NCBI GenBank assembly: GCA_963693305.1
Contig: OY855915.1
Coordinates: 18,703,222 to 18,767,221 of the forward strand
From: Meandrina meandrites
Lineage: Eukaryota; Cnidaria; Anthozoa; Scleractinia; Meandrinidae
Reading direction: 5' to 3'
DNA: 64,000 nucleotides
Part shown: one piece after another, positions 29,379-40,582 of the stretch
Layout: each line of letters begins with the position of its first letter
Position numbering within the stretch: the stretch's first letter is position 1
Program-made: the position numbers and the translations under genes
The notes under the pieces: model-generated
Seen by the model: only the letters and a program-made list of their open reading frames with translations
What the model was told of the DNA's origin: nothing
The model's database searches: none

Positions 29379-29939
29379 ACCACCAGACAGTTGACCCCAA
29401 CGCAAGAGCACCCCAGGTTGTCAGGGGACTGTTTGGGTATCCATATCACATTAAATCTATAATATTTCTTATTTCTCCAAATTTTACTAATCCTTTGAGA
29501 AAAACAATCTCTTTCCAAACATCCCCCAAAATCACCAAAAAATTTACAAAACACCGCTTAACATAGCTTTGCGGGATGAACAGAGGGTTTTGAGAGTGTT
29601 TGAAACGGGAGCGAGATATTTGCATTAAACCCAAGTTACGCGGTGGGAAAACGGGCTTCAGGTGTACCCCCGCCTTAATGCGAATATCTCGTCAGCGCTT
29701 CAAGTAAACCAGAAACTCTATGCTCATTTCACAAAGCTATGTTTAGCGGTGTTTTGTAAATTTTTTGGTGATTTTTGGGGATGTTTGGGAAGAGATAGTT
29801 TTTCTCAAAGGATTAGTGAAATGTGGAGAAATAAGAAATATTAAAGATTTAATGTGATTTCAAAATTAGAATTTGAAATTAAAAATTAGTAGATGGACAC
29901 CCAAACAGTCCCCTGACAACCAGGTGGTGTCTGGTGGTA
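29379..29939. repeat. Inverted-repeat element, 560 bp
   Basis: ACCACCAGACA at 29379 and its complement ending at 29939 bracket arms of about 220 bp that share CAGGGGACTGTTTGGGT, TCCTTTGAGAAAAAC and AAAACACCGCT, and a unique centre of about 100 bp. Arms are more diverged than in the neighbouring palindrome, so it is older. Confidence 0.7.
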
Positions 29940-30619
29940 TTTTAGCGTTTTTTTTTTACAATCCGGGGTTGCTTATTGTAATAGATCAGAGAAAGTTTAA
30001 TGCTGGAATTAAAGAATAGGGGCGCCTATTGGAATACTGACGAGAGCTTTGTGCTGGAATAGGAGCGCTTCAAGGGAACTGGTCTGCCTCCTGTAGTTGG
30101 GATTTTTAAGCATGTTATGTTCATTTAAAATTATTTGTTTCCTTTGTTTCAGTGGCATGCCTGCAAACTAACTATCTCAAAGCTAAGTGCAAGACCAGCA
30201 TAAAGAACATTTACATTTTACATTTTACTGGAATAGAAGCGCTTTCATCGGTGGAAAAGGCCGGGCCCATTTAAGAATAGGGAACGCTAACTGGAAAAGG
30301 TGTGTTTATTGGAATAGTGAATAGTGCTTTTCGCGCGCGCTGATTGGCTAGCTCGGGGGTGAATAGCAAGTACTATTCACCTCCGAGCAAAGCAAGATGA
30401 CTTCTACGAGTAACTTCGGTTAAAAAAGCGGGTTTTGATCCATAAAAGAAGCCGCTGTACTTTAATGTGTTGTCAACTGTACCAGGTCAGAACAATACTA
30501 GGTTTAGCGATGTTTATTTAAAACGTTTTAAGCGTTTCCTTCAACAATACGATCGATAAAATGGGCTCTTTCTAGGTATAAGCATGTCCCCAAATTGGGT
30601 ATGTGTCTCTAAATCGAAG

Positions 30620-32085
30620 GGAATCCGTAGGGCCCATAGAATCCATAGACCTTATAGATCCAATAGAACCCATAGACCTTATAGATCCTATAGAACGCAT
30701 AGATCCCGTAGAACACATAGATGCTATTGAACCCATATACCTCATAGATCCTATAGAACCCATAGATCCCGTAGAACCCATAGATGCTATTGAACCCATA
30801 GACCTTATAGATCCTATAGAACCCATAGATCCCGTAGAACCCATAGATGCTATTGAACCCATAGACCTTATAGATCCTATAGAACCCATAGATGCTATTG
30901 AACCCATAGACCTTATAGATCCTATAGAACCCATAGATCCCGTAGAACCCATAGACCTTATAGATCCTATAGAACCCATAGACCTTATAGATCCTATAGA
31001 ACCCATAGACCTTATAGATTCAATAGAACCCATAGACCACGTAGAACCCATAGATCCTATAGAACCCATAGATCCCGTAGAACCCATAGATCCTATAGAA
31101 CCCATAGATCCCGTAGAACCCATAGACCTTATAGATCCTATAGAACCCATAGATCCTGTAGAACCCATAGATGCTATTGAACCCATAGACCTTATAGATC
31201 CTATAGAACCCATAGACCTTATAGATTGAATAGAACCCATAGACCACGTAGAACTCATGGATCCTATAGAACCCATAGATCCCGTAGATCCTGTAGAACC
31301 CATAGATCCTGTTGAACCCATAGATACTGTAGATCTCATAGATTCTGTAGAACCCATAGATCCTGTAGAACCCATAGAGCCCATAGATCCTGTAGAACCC
31401 ATAGATCCCGTTGGACCCATACATCCTGTAGAATCCATAGATCCAGTAGAACCCATAGATCCCGTAGAACTCAAAGATCTCGTAGAACCCATAGATCCTG
31501 TAGAACCCATAGATCCTGTAGAGCCCATAGATCCTGAAGAACCCATAGATCCCACAGAACACATAGATCCTGTAGAACCCATAGATTCTGTAGAAACCAT
31601 AGGTCCTGTAGAATCCATAGATCCAGTAGAACCCATAGATCCCATAGAACTCAAAGATCTCGTAGAACCCATAGATCCTGTACAACCCATAGATCCCGTA
31701 GAACCCATAGATCCTATAGAACCCATAGATCCCATAGAACCCATAGATTCTCTTGAAACCATAGATCCTGTAGAACCCGTAGAACTCATCGATCCCGTAG
31801 ACCCATAGATCCTGTAGATCTCATTAATCCTGTAGAACCCATAGATCCCGTAGAACCCATAGATCCCGTGGAACCCATAGATTCTCTTGAAACCATAGAT
31901 CCTGTAGAACCCGTAGAACTCATCAACCCCGTAGACCCATAGATCCTGTAGATCTCATTAATCCTGTAGAACCCATCGATCCTGTAGAACTCATAGATTC
32001 TCTTGAAACCATAGATCCTGTAGAACCCGTAGAACCCATAGATCCCGTCGAAGCTATAGATGCTGTAGAACCCATAGAATCCGTA
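30620..32085 (+). repeat. 18-bp minisatellite, left array
   Basis: About 80 units of ATAGATCCTGTAGAACCC and variants, built from two related 9-mers. The first half has a higher-order pattern including ATAGACCTT and ATAGATGCT units; the second half is more uniform. Because 18 is divisible by three, the array is open in several frames on both strands (MGSTGS-like or EPIDPV-like repeats). These are not genes. Confidence 0.9.
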
Positions 32086-32225
32086 TGTTCTTGTTACAAT
32101 ATGTAATCTCGAGGTAAGCGAATGAAGTGTGAAACATCATATTATGAGGCCTTTGCCTAAATAAAGACACTTCGTTCATCCCATGCTAGTGTGCGTGGCA
32201 GGGGCAGCGGTCTAAAGACCCAACC

Positions 32226-32717
32226 ATGGCTACTACAGAAGGTACCTCCACAACTTCATCATCGCCAATAACGCTACAGGCGACGATAGCGACCACTAAC
32301 AGTACTACTGCCAGTGTGGCGAGCCCCGCACAGATAGCATTCCCTATTCAAGGAATACACCTGCCGAGTCTTGACGTCTTGATATATGGAGTTGGAGACA
32401 CAGAAGAACAGGCTAATGCAGACCATGACCGGAAGTTGATCAAGCTGCTAGAGAGGTGCCAGTCGCAAGGTATAGCCCTTAACCCAGACAAGCCGAAATT
32501 GCACACAAAGAGCGTGACATTCATGGGAGGTGTGCTAATCAATGAAGGCATCAAGATAGATCCAGAGAAAGCCAAAGCAATCATGGATATGCCGAGACCT
32601 GTCGATATTGAAGGTGTACAGCGGCTAAATGGCTTTGTGAACTACCTATTAAAGTTTCTACCAAGACTAGCGGACAGCATGGAACTGATTCGACGACTCA
32701 CCCGCAAAGATGAATAG
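32226..32717 (+). pseudogene. Gag start fused to reverse transcriptase C-terminal half
   Basis: A 163-residue frame. Residues 1-45 are a Ser/Thr-rich gag-like start (MATTEGTSTTSSSP). At LPSLDVLIYG it changes abruptly into the reverse transcriptase sequence that normally follows the catalytic FxDD box, then AKAIMDMPRPVDIEGVQRLN and GFVNYLLKFLPRLAD, the usual thumb/connection of Ty3/gypsy enzymes. A large internal deletion has removed the rest of gag, the protease and the catalytic palm. The product cannot be an active polymerase. Confidence 0.75.
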
Positions 32718-33190
32718 TGGAGCTATACGGAAGAGGAAGACAAAGGTTTTCAAGAGGTCCAAACGATGGTCACAGAAGCACCAGTCCTAACTTATTACGA
32801 CCCGTCCAGTCCACTAGCTAGCTATTCAGTGTGATGCCAGCCAAAAGGGCTTAGGTGCTGCCCTCCTACAGAATCAGAAACCAGTGGCGTGCGCTAGCCG
32901 TGCCCTCACCGATACCGAGACATGATAAGCCTAGATAGAGAAGGGGATGCTAGCCATCGTTTACGCAGTGGAGACATGTAACCAGTTTAAATTTGGTAGA
33001 GACGTCACAGTCTAAAGTGACCACAAGCCTCTTGAAGCAATCCTCAAGAAGCCAGTCGCATGTGTACCAAGACGCCTGCAAGGAATGATTATGACACTCC
33101 AAAAGTACGACCTGGAAGTTCGTTACGAAAAGGGAACAGAAATGTTCATTGCCGATTTCTTATCTCATGCATACCTTTCAAGCACATAGC
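32718..33190 (+). pseudogene. RNase H region relic
   Basis: Reading through stops gives WSYTEEEDKGFQEVQTMVTE, APVLTYYDPSSPL, QCDASQKGLGAALLQ and VACASRALTDTE, the standard Ty3/gypsy RNase H start, then KPLEAILKKPVACVPRRLQ and MIMTLQKYDLEVRYEKGTE. Stops at 32715-32717, near 32832 and near 32922 break it. Confidence 0.7.
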
Positions 33191-33311
33191 ACCCAATAGG
33201 AGCAGACTTTGAGCATGTCAATATGGCGAGTTTCCTACCCATCTTTACCAGCGGCTGCAGGAGATACGAATCAAGACAGAGAAGGATGAGACACTGCAGA
33301 TCCTCAAGTCT

Positions 33312-33947
33312 GTGATCCTCCAGGGCTGGCCAGCCGAAAGAAATGCAGCACCAGTGCAGGTGACGCCCTACTACAGTGTACGATACGAGCTGTCAGTGCA
33401 GGACGGACTCATTTTCAGAAGTGAAAGAGTCGTCATACCAAAAGCCCTACGCGGAGAGATGAAACAGAAAATTCACTCATCACACATGGGAGCTGAGCCG
33501 TGTCTCAGACGTGCACGAGAATGCATCTCTTAGCCAGGCGTGAACGCTGAAGTCAAAGAGATGATAGCCGCATGTGAGACTTGGAGGAAATATGAGAAGT
33601 CTCAATCAAATCAGCCACTGATGCCACTAGAGATACCATACAGACCATGGGAGAGGATTGGAGTCGACCTCTTCACATTCGACAATAAGGAGTTCCTTTT
33701 CACAGTCGACTATTTCAGTAGCTTCTGGGAGATAGATAAGCTGACCAACACCCTCGCCAGTACAGTGATCCTGAGGCTCAAGAGTCATTTTGCGAGATAT
33801 GGTTGCCCAAAACAGGTGGTCAGTGATAGTGGTCCACAGTTTGACTGCCAAGAGTTCCGAAAGTTTGCGGAAGCATGGGACTTCGAGTACACCCTAATTA
33901 GCCCTGGCAACAGTAAAGCCAACGGAAAGGCAGAGCCAGTAGCGTAG
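33312..33947 (+). pseudogene. Integrase zinc-binding and catalytic core relic
   Basis: Two adjacent open frames. The first (33312-33533) contains the spacer region ending HSSHMGAEPCLRRARECI, an HHCC-like block whose second part is cut by TAG. The second (33540-33947) has the catalytic core with D in GVDLF, D in VSDSGPQF and E in NGKAE, the D,D,E triad of retroviral-type integrases. It ends at a TAG at 33945-33947. Expected flanking residues are otherwise well preserved. Confidence 0.75.
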
Positions 33948-34003
33948 TTAAGACTGCAACGAGTCTTCTACGTAAAGCACTCGACAGCGGAAAAGATTCC
34001 TAC

Positions 34004-34546
34004 ATGGCAATCCTTGACTATCAAAACACACCAACCCAAGGAATGGACTCAAACCCGGTACAAAGGCTTATGAACCGGCGCACGAAGACTCTGTTGCCAA
34101 CATCCAGAACGTTGCTACAGCCAAGAGTGACGTATCCGGAGAAGGACCAGCGGAACCTAGCGAAGCGGCAGGAACAACAGGTTAGATACTTCAATCAAGG
34201 CGCCAGAGATCAAGGATCCAGAGAACTAGCAGAAGGCGACGTCGTTAGGATGAAGCCGTTCCGATTAGGCAACAAGGTATGGAAGAAAGCAACTGTTGCA
34301 GCTCGCCTGGACGAAAGATCATACAGCGTAAAGACGCCAGACGGAGGTGTTTACCGCAGAACCAGATGTCATCTTAGAAAAATACCAGAAAGAGCGAAAA
34401 GTGCGCCCAGTGATGACAGCAAAAGTGCGGAGAAGGGAGTGAGATCCCCGTTAGCTTACCAATCCCTAAGTAAGCTAGGCAACAAGACCAAATTGGCGAA
34501 CCACCTAAAGCGATTGCGACGAGTCTTACCTAACCAGGACTGCTGA
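34004..34546 (+). pseudogene. Integrase C-terminal region relic
   Basis: A 180-residue frame continuing the integrase: LDYQNTPTQGMDSNPVQRLM, NRRTKTLLPT, then the beta-barrel-like LAEGDVVRMKPF and WKKATVAARLDERSYSVKTP found at the end of Ty3/gypsy integrases, and a basic tail. The frame break from the catalytic core lies between 33947 and 34004. Confidence 0.7.
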
Positions 34547-35039
34547 GCGCGCAATCAGTGAGACCCCAACGTACAGGAGACCCCCCGGTTACCTAAAAGA
34601 CTTTGTCTGCAAATAAAGTAGACAGACAATCAAACGACCCGGAGTGACGTTTCCATATTGATTGTATTAGGTCACCAGACTTCGATTTCTTTAATTACTA
34701 CTTGATTTTCTAGGAAAGGACTTGACATGAAAACTGATCGAAATCGTGAGAATCGCTTTATCAATTTGAACTGCGGCAATTTTCTTTCTTACTGATCTGT
34801 AAACCAAGCTCGAATTAGACAATCCTGATTGATTTTTTTCTTTCAAAAAAGGAGGAATATTACAAGATGTAATCTCGAGATAAGCGAATGACGTGTGAAA
34901 CATCATATTAGGAGGCCTTTGCCTAAATAAAGACACTTCATTCATCCCATGCTAGTGTGCGTGTCCTAGTTAGAACATGAGTTGTAACAGTTCTGTTAAA
35001 ACCGTACATCCTGTAGAACCCAAAGTTTTTACAATCTCA

Positions 35040-36250
35040 TATATTCCTAGAACCCATAGAGATCTTGTAAACACCTATTTCCCAGCGGTCGACTACGGAA
35101 TCTATGGGTTCTACTGGATCTATGGGGTCTACAGGATCTATGGGTTCTATGGAATCTATGGGTTCTACTGGATCTATGGGGTCTACAGAATCTATGGGTT
35201 CTACTGGATCTATGGGGTCTACTGGATCTATGGGTTCTACTGGATCTATGGGTTCTACAGAATCTATGGGTTCTACTGGATCTATGGGGTCTACAGAATC
35301 TATGGGTTCTACTGGATCTATGGGGTCTACAGGATCTATGGGTTCTACTGGATCTATGGAGTCTACAGAATCTATGGGTTCTGCTGGATCTATGGGGTCT
35401 ATAGGATCTATGGGTTCTATGGAATCTATGGGTTCTACAGGATCTATGGGAACTACAGGATCTATGGGTTTTACAGGATCTATGGGTTCTACAGGATCTA
35501 TGGGATCTACAGGATCTATGGGTTCACAGGATCTATGGGCTCTATGGGTTCCACAGAATCTATGGGTTCTACCGGATCTATGGGGTCTACAGAATCTATT
35601 GGTTCTACTGGATCTATGGGGTCTACAGAATCTATGGGTTCTACTGGATCTATGGGGTCTACAGAATCTACGGGTTCTACAGGATCTATGGGTTCTACAG
35701 AATCTATGGGTTCTATAGGATCTACAGAATCTGTGGGTATTACTGGATCTATGGGTTCTACTGGATCTATGGGGTCTACAGAATCTATGGGTTCTACTGG
35801 ATCTATGGGGTCTACAGAATCTATGGGTTCTACAGGATCTATGGGGTCTACAGAATCTATGGGGTCTACAGGATCTATGGGTTCTATAGGTTCTACTGGA
35901 TCTATGGGTTCTACTGGATCTATGGGTTCTACTGGATCTATGGGGTCTACAGGATCTATGGGGTCTACAGAATCTATGGGTTCTACAGGATCTACAGGAT
36001 CTATGGGTTCTCTAGGTTCTACTGGATCTATGGGTTCTACTGGATCTATGGGTTCTACTGGATCTATGGGGTCTACAGGATCTATGGGTTCTATAGGTTC
36101 TACTGGAGCTATGGGTTCTACTGGATCTATGGGTTCTACTGGATCTATGGGTTCTACTGGATCTATGGGGTCTACAGGATCTATGGGTTCTACGGGATCT
36201 ATGGGTTCTACAGGATCTATGGATTCTACTGGATCTATGGGTTCTACGTG
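35040..36250 (+). repeat. 18-bp minisatellite, right array (opposite orientation)
   Basis: About 65 units of GGATCTATGGGTTCTACT and variants, the reverse complement of the left-array unit, with ACAGAATCTATGGGGTCT subtypes alternating. Together with the left array it forms a very large imperfect inverted repeat. Long open frames (for example 34977-36278) are by-products of the 18-bp period. Confidence 0.9.
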
Positions 36251-37064
36251 TTCTATTGGGGTGACCCGAAAAGACTGACCCCCGGTCCGTGGACCCCCAC
36301 TATGGACCGGGTCCATTGACTGCTTACGGACCGGTCCACGGACCACCTCCACGGACCTCCTTTACGGACCACCCCCAAATTACACACAAAAACAAAGTGA
36401 CATGAAAGTGATAATTACCGGTTGTTAGGATAGACCACTCCTGTCGGCGTCGGCGAATTCGACCATTACGCTTCGTAAGTTTAACCAGATTTAACAGACT
36501 TTAGGTCACCCTTGGGCACGAATGCATTACACATTGCCATTTCCTCACTTCAGCAATGTAGGGAGGACTGTAGTGCCTTGAAAATGACCGACAACTGAGC
36601 TCTATTTGTGCTTTCTTTCACTCAGCCATTTTGTTCGGCCCAGTCTCTCACGGGTTTATGAACTCGTCCCAGGCTACACAAATTAGAAACACTGAATTGG
36701 TCATCAGAATTACAAATTTAAGCAAGCTGAAAACACATCTTTGGTGGCCAAATTCAACCACGTTTGGCAAGGTAAGAATTTTTCTTTTCTTGCCTTCATC
36801 ATCTCATCTTTGTGCCTTTTTAAATCTGGTTAAACTTATGAAGCGTAATGGTCGAATTCGCCGACGCCGACAGGAGTGGTCTATCCTAACAACCGGTAAT
36901 TATCACTTTCATGTCACTTTGTTTTTGTGTGTAATTTGGGGGTGGTCCGTAAAGGAGGTCCGTGGAGGTGGTCCGTGGACCGGTCCGTAAGCAGTCAATG
37001 GACCCGGTCCATAGTGGGGGTCCACGGACCGGGGGTCAGTCTTTTCGGGTCACCCGTTCTATTG
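36251..37064. mobile_element. Nested 0.8-kb inverted-repeat element with 8-bp target duplication
   Basis: TTCTATTG lies at 36251-36258 and 37057-37064. Between them, arms 36259-36496 and about 36818-37056 are near-perfect complements (outer GGGTGACCCGAAAAGACTGA) around a 320-bp centre. The arms contain repeated GGTCCGTGGACC-type palindromes. The 8-bp duplication is cut from the minisatellite unit itself, so this element inserted into the right array after the array formed. Non-autonomous, hAT-like by duplication length. Confidence 0.8.
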
Positions 37065-37635
37065 GATCTATAATGTCTATCAGTTCTTTTAGTTCTATGG
37101 GTTCTGCAGGATTTATGGGTTCTATAGGATCTATAAGGTCTATGGGTTTTAATGGATCTATTAGGTATATTGGTTTTATAGAGACATACCCAATTTGGGG
37201 ACATGCTTATACCTAGAAAGAGCCATAAAATGTGGTACAAAATATTTTGTTTACCTTCGCCGAGTACACGTACGCAAAATTAAAACGTTCAAGTCTGAAT
37301 TTTTTCCAAATATACAAGGTTTAATACCGTCCAACTAAGAAAACTAAGTACATTTCTTACCTGTATCTCTGTTTTAAAGCCAGTAAATCCTTGCAGTTGT
37401 TTTGGTCCTGCTATAAACGATTTTGGCAAGTTGTTTTCGGCTTGGCCATACAAAGTCACGCTAGCGCTGGAGACTAAGATATTTAGGTTTGCACCGAAGA
37501 TCAACTTCAACTGCTGTGGTTTTTCAATCCTCTTCCACTGAGTCTCCTCCAGTCAACTAGCTTAGCAGCCGTATTAAACTTCAGTCAAATCCAGTCCGCG
37601 TATTCTTGACATTCACCGTCATTCGCCGCATCTGG

Positions 37636-37685
37636 TAGCGGAGCTCCCGCGGGCGCCGAAGGCGCCCGCGGGCGGAGCTCCATAC
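37636..37685. repeat. GC-rich hairpin
   Basis: GAGCTCCCGCGGGCGCC and GGCGCCCGCGGGCGGAGCTC (37641-37657, 37661-37680) pair around GAA. Just downstream is a CGTACGTACGTACGTCC run (37739-37768). It starts a repeat-rich stretch reaching to about 39520. Confidence 0.6.
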
Positions 37686-38794
37686 CCATAGAAATTGGTA
37701 AATCCATCAAGCCAAGAAAATTTGGTGGTCGCCCGCGTCCGTACGTACGTACGTCCGTACGTACGCACGGATTAGGCCTGGGAACGAGTTTGGCTTTGTC
37801 CTTAATTTTCTCCTTGATTTGGAGTCCTTCTTACGCAAAAAGTGACACAAAAACATATTCGGTTCGTTTAGAGTTGAGTTACCTGTCGTAAAAAATTGTA
37901 AGAACACTGCATTACTTCAGGGTTTTGTTTTTCACGTTTTAAATTTGATCTGGACATTTCATTTCAACTTAAACGAAGCGATTGTTTGAAAAGGCGGTAA
38001 ATCTGTGGCAAGAGTGGCACCTTGTTAACTTTTTAAGCTGAATGAAAGAGGCGAACAAAGCTGCTGGAAAACATAGATCTTCGCCTATTTCTCGCTTTAT
38101 TTACTCATCTACAGCGTGGAAACTTATGCCAAATGATTCAGGGATAGCCTCTTAGTGTTAACATCCGAAATGTTTGCCGACCTGAATATGATATATCCGA
38201 CTACAAGTCAACAACAGCGAGAGTTTAAGAACTTTCCACAGTTCCTGCGGCTGATTAATTCAGCTGACATTAAGCCGAACTAAAAGTGAGCTCAGAACCG
38301 GTCAATTTCACGAAGTGATGGATAAAAACTCTTAACCGCTACACCGAAAGAAAGGAAGAGATTGATCTTCGCTGATAATTCAAATAATGTAAGCTTATAT
38401 GTCGGTCGAGTTGGAGTTGGAATAAGCTCACATGGAAACTGGCGTGTTCGTTTCCGATATTATGGCGCTGGTTTGAAAGCTTTGCCATGAAGAATTTACA
38501 AGCCTTTTCCAAATATAAGGTAACAAATGTAATGTTTACCCTAAGCTTAAGTCTATTTTTATTGTGAGAACTCTGTTTGAACTTCATTTACAACCGAATT
38601 CGAAGTTGTATCGTTTTTCAGATCTTTCCGTAGGCTTACATATTTATAAATTCCATTATTTCTTAATGCTGCTTTCAAACCTCTTAGCTTTAATTACTTT
38701 TGTACATTTTACACAGACATTGTCTATTAAATGTTTGGCTTCAAATGTTGTGTTTTGGTTAGTGGAGTAAACTGTAAAGTTCATTTTTGGATTT

Positions 38795-39520
38795 TCATTT
38801 GAAAGAATATTGATTGAGCTACATGTACTCGGATCAAAAACACGTTTCGCCTTTGCAAAATATTACAAACTACACACTTGTACTGAGGAAAATCCCGCAA
38901 ACAAAGCCAAACCAAAACTAGTAAAACTACTCAACGATACTGCACACTAAAATGAAATAAGCGATTTGTTATCCAACTGCTCTATTTTATTCGCTCGCAT
39001 TGTTTATTTCAGTGAGTGTATCGTACGCGTTATTTAACAGGATTTGAGATTCCTCAACAATTATTTACGCCGGCTTCGTTGCGTGTTACCTGCACCTGGG
39101 TGAGTGAGTTCAGACTTTTTGTACCGTACATTTCCTTACCAGAAACGAGGAAAATTCATTTAGTTCTGTACATAAAATTCTCTAATGTATTAAGCAACGT
39201 GTACGATAAAACAGAATAGTTAATCATGCAATTAAATAAAGACGGCTCAAACTACATTGTTCGCTTGTTAGATAGCGATAGCGAACAATCTTCTAAATCA
39301 CGACCGGCTCCCAATGAATTTGCCAGGTTTGTTTTGCAGCCGTGATTTTCTTTGTCCTGGCGTGAACTCGTTTTCTTTAGCCGCGTGTGTGCGCGTGTGT
39401 GCGCCTCCGTGCATACGTGAGGAACCCAATAAAGTGCAGGGGCATCAAAACACTGTAAATTCAAGCAAAAAAATAATAAATGGGAGCTCCGCTTTTAGGC
39501 CTGCCTAAATATATATATTA
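38795..39520 (+). repeat. Dispersed repeat, copy A
   Basis: This segment is matched in reverse orientation at 56680-57630, sharing AATGCGAGCGAATAAAATAG, ACGTGTTTTTGATCCGAGTA, CCAATGAATTTGCCAGGTTT and TTTTAGGCCTGCCTAAATAT. It ends near GGGAGCTCCGCTTTTAGGCC, similar to the GC-rich hairpin start at 37636, so 37636-39520 could be one element. Confidence 0.65.
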
Positions 39521-39872
39521 ATAATTCAATGAACAGTTTTTTGCAGCATGTTTCATGACTTCACGGACGTTTCCCAGGCTATAGTGACCGGCACAGGTTG
39601 TGTTCACGAGTAAATTAAACCCTTAAATTGTGTTTTCAGTAGTGAAAATAGAGTAAAGAACAATTTTCCGCTTGAAATCGTCCAAATCCATTCAACAAAC
39701 GAAACGCGTTGCAAATTTATTTTCGTTGATCGCCTGTGTGGTGTTGTCATGTGACTTTTCCCGCGCTGTCGTCTTTTCATGTGCGCAGTGTTCAGTACTT
39801 TGAATGGCTTTCTTTCAAGGTAAAACTTTTAATTTTAGGCTGGCTATTCAACTGGTTTGGTATATACTAAAA

Positions 39873-39977
39873 CAATTATTCACCTCAGTGTCGGTGAAAA
39901 GCGGCGGATATTTACCTCGCCGCTTCGCGGCTCGGTAAATATCCACCGCTGTTCACCTCCACTTCGGTGAATAATTG
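39873..39977. repeat. Hairpin repeat
   Basis: CAATTATTCACC at 39873 pairs with GGTGAATAATTG ending at 39977. Inner arms GGCGGATATTTACC and GGTAAATATCCACC also pair, around CGCCGCTTCGCGG. This is a compact foldback repeat. Confidence 0.7.
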
Positions 39978-40582
39978 CTAATGGTGCTTATCAGTATCGG
40001 AGCACGTATCGCGCTAGAAGCACTTAAATTAGAATAACGGAGCTTATTGGAAAAAGAGGCTTCTTGCAATAAGGACACTTCCCAGAATGTGGTGCCTTTT
40101 GGAAAGGGGTTCTTATCTGTGTGAATTGAAGAAGGGGTGCTAAACTTATCAGAATACCTACTCCACAGAAAAGGGCCCAGCCGGCCAATCAATGGGTTAA
40201 ATTTGTTAGAACTAGGGCAGGGAGAGGCACAACGTGCCCCCATTATTCATTCATATTTTTCATTGTTGGTTGAATCAGTTTACAAGTGAATATATGACCT
40301 GTAAGTAGTATAGTGAGTGAATGTAAGTAGTAGTAGTGAATATAAGAAATGAGTTTATGAATGTAAATATATAAGATAATCAAAAGATAAGTTTAAAAAT
40401 CAGCGCGGGCATCTTGTGGCCCCCTCGTCCACCCTCACGCTTAATGTTTATGAAAATAACAATTATATGATAATTATTTCAGAATTGTTTAAGATATTGA
40501 TTTTGTTCATAACAAAATTTGATACCGGAGTGAAGTGAGTCCATTTCACTAATAAACATAATTAAATTATGTACTTCAGTAC

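Larger units (their letters stand above)
32092..34963 (+). mobile_element. Deleted Ty3/gypsy-like LTR retrotransposon
   Basis: Two short LTRs, 32092-32197 and 34859-34963, share GTAATCTCGAG, GAAACATCATATTA, AGGCCTTTGCCTAAATAAAG and CCATGCTAGTGTGCGTG and differ at few sites. A purine-rich tract AAAAAAGGAGGAA lies just before the right LTR. The interior keeps a gag start, the second half of reverse transcriptase, RNase H and integrase in Ty3/gypsy order, all damaged. The LTRs contain an AATAAA. The element sits between the two minisatellite arrays. Confidence 0.8.
30556..37232. mobile_element. 6.66-kb foldback element with 8-bp target duplication and minisatellite arms
   Basis: ATAAAATG occurs at 30556-30563 and 37225-37232 as a perfect 8-bp target duplication. 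The element 30564-37224 begins GGCTCTTTCTAGGTATAAGC and ends with its complement; terminal inverted repeats of about 46 bp differ by a 2-base indel. Inside each end is an 18-bp minisatellite array, the two in opposite orientation. The centre holds a deleted LTR retrotransposon (32092-34963), and the right arm holds a further inverted-repeat element (36259-37056). The 8-bp duplication suits hAT-type transposition. The tandem repeats inside inverted termini resemble Foldback-type elements. No transposase remains. Confidence 0.8.

Noticed and set aside
30572..31808. Long open frames of MGSTGS-like and EPIDPV-like repeats
   Set aside because: They arise in several frames and both strands because the minisatellite period is 18 bp and its units contain no stop. 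No start context or unique domain.
34977..36352. 433-residue and 278-residue frames over the right minisatellite
   Set aside because: Same artefact as in the left array; the open frames follow the 18-bp period and change composition at the array edges.
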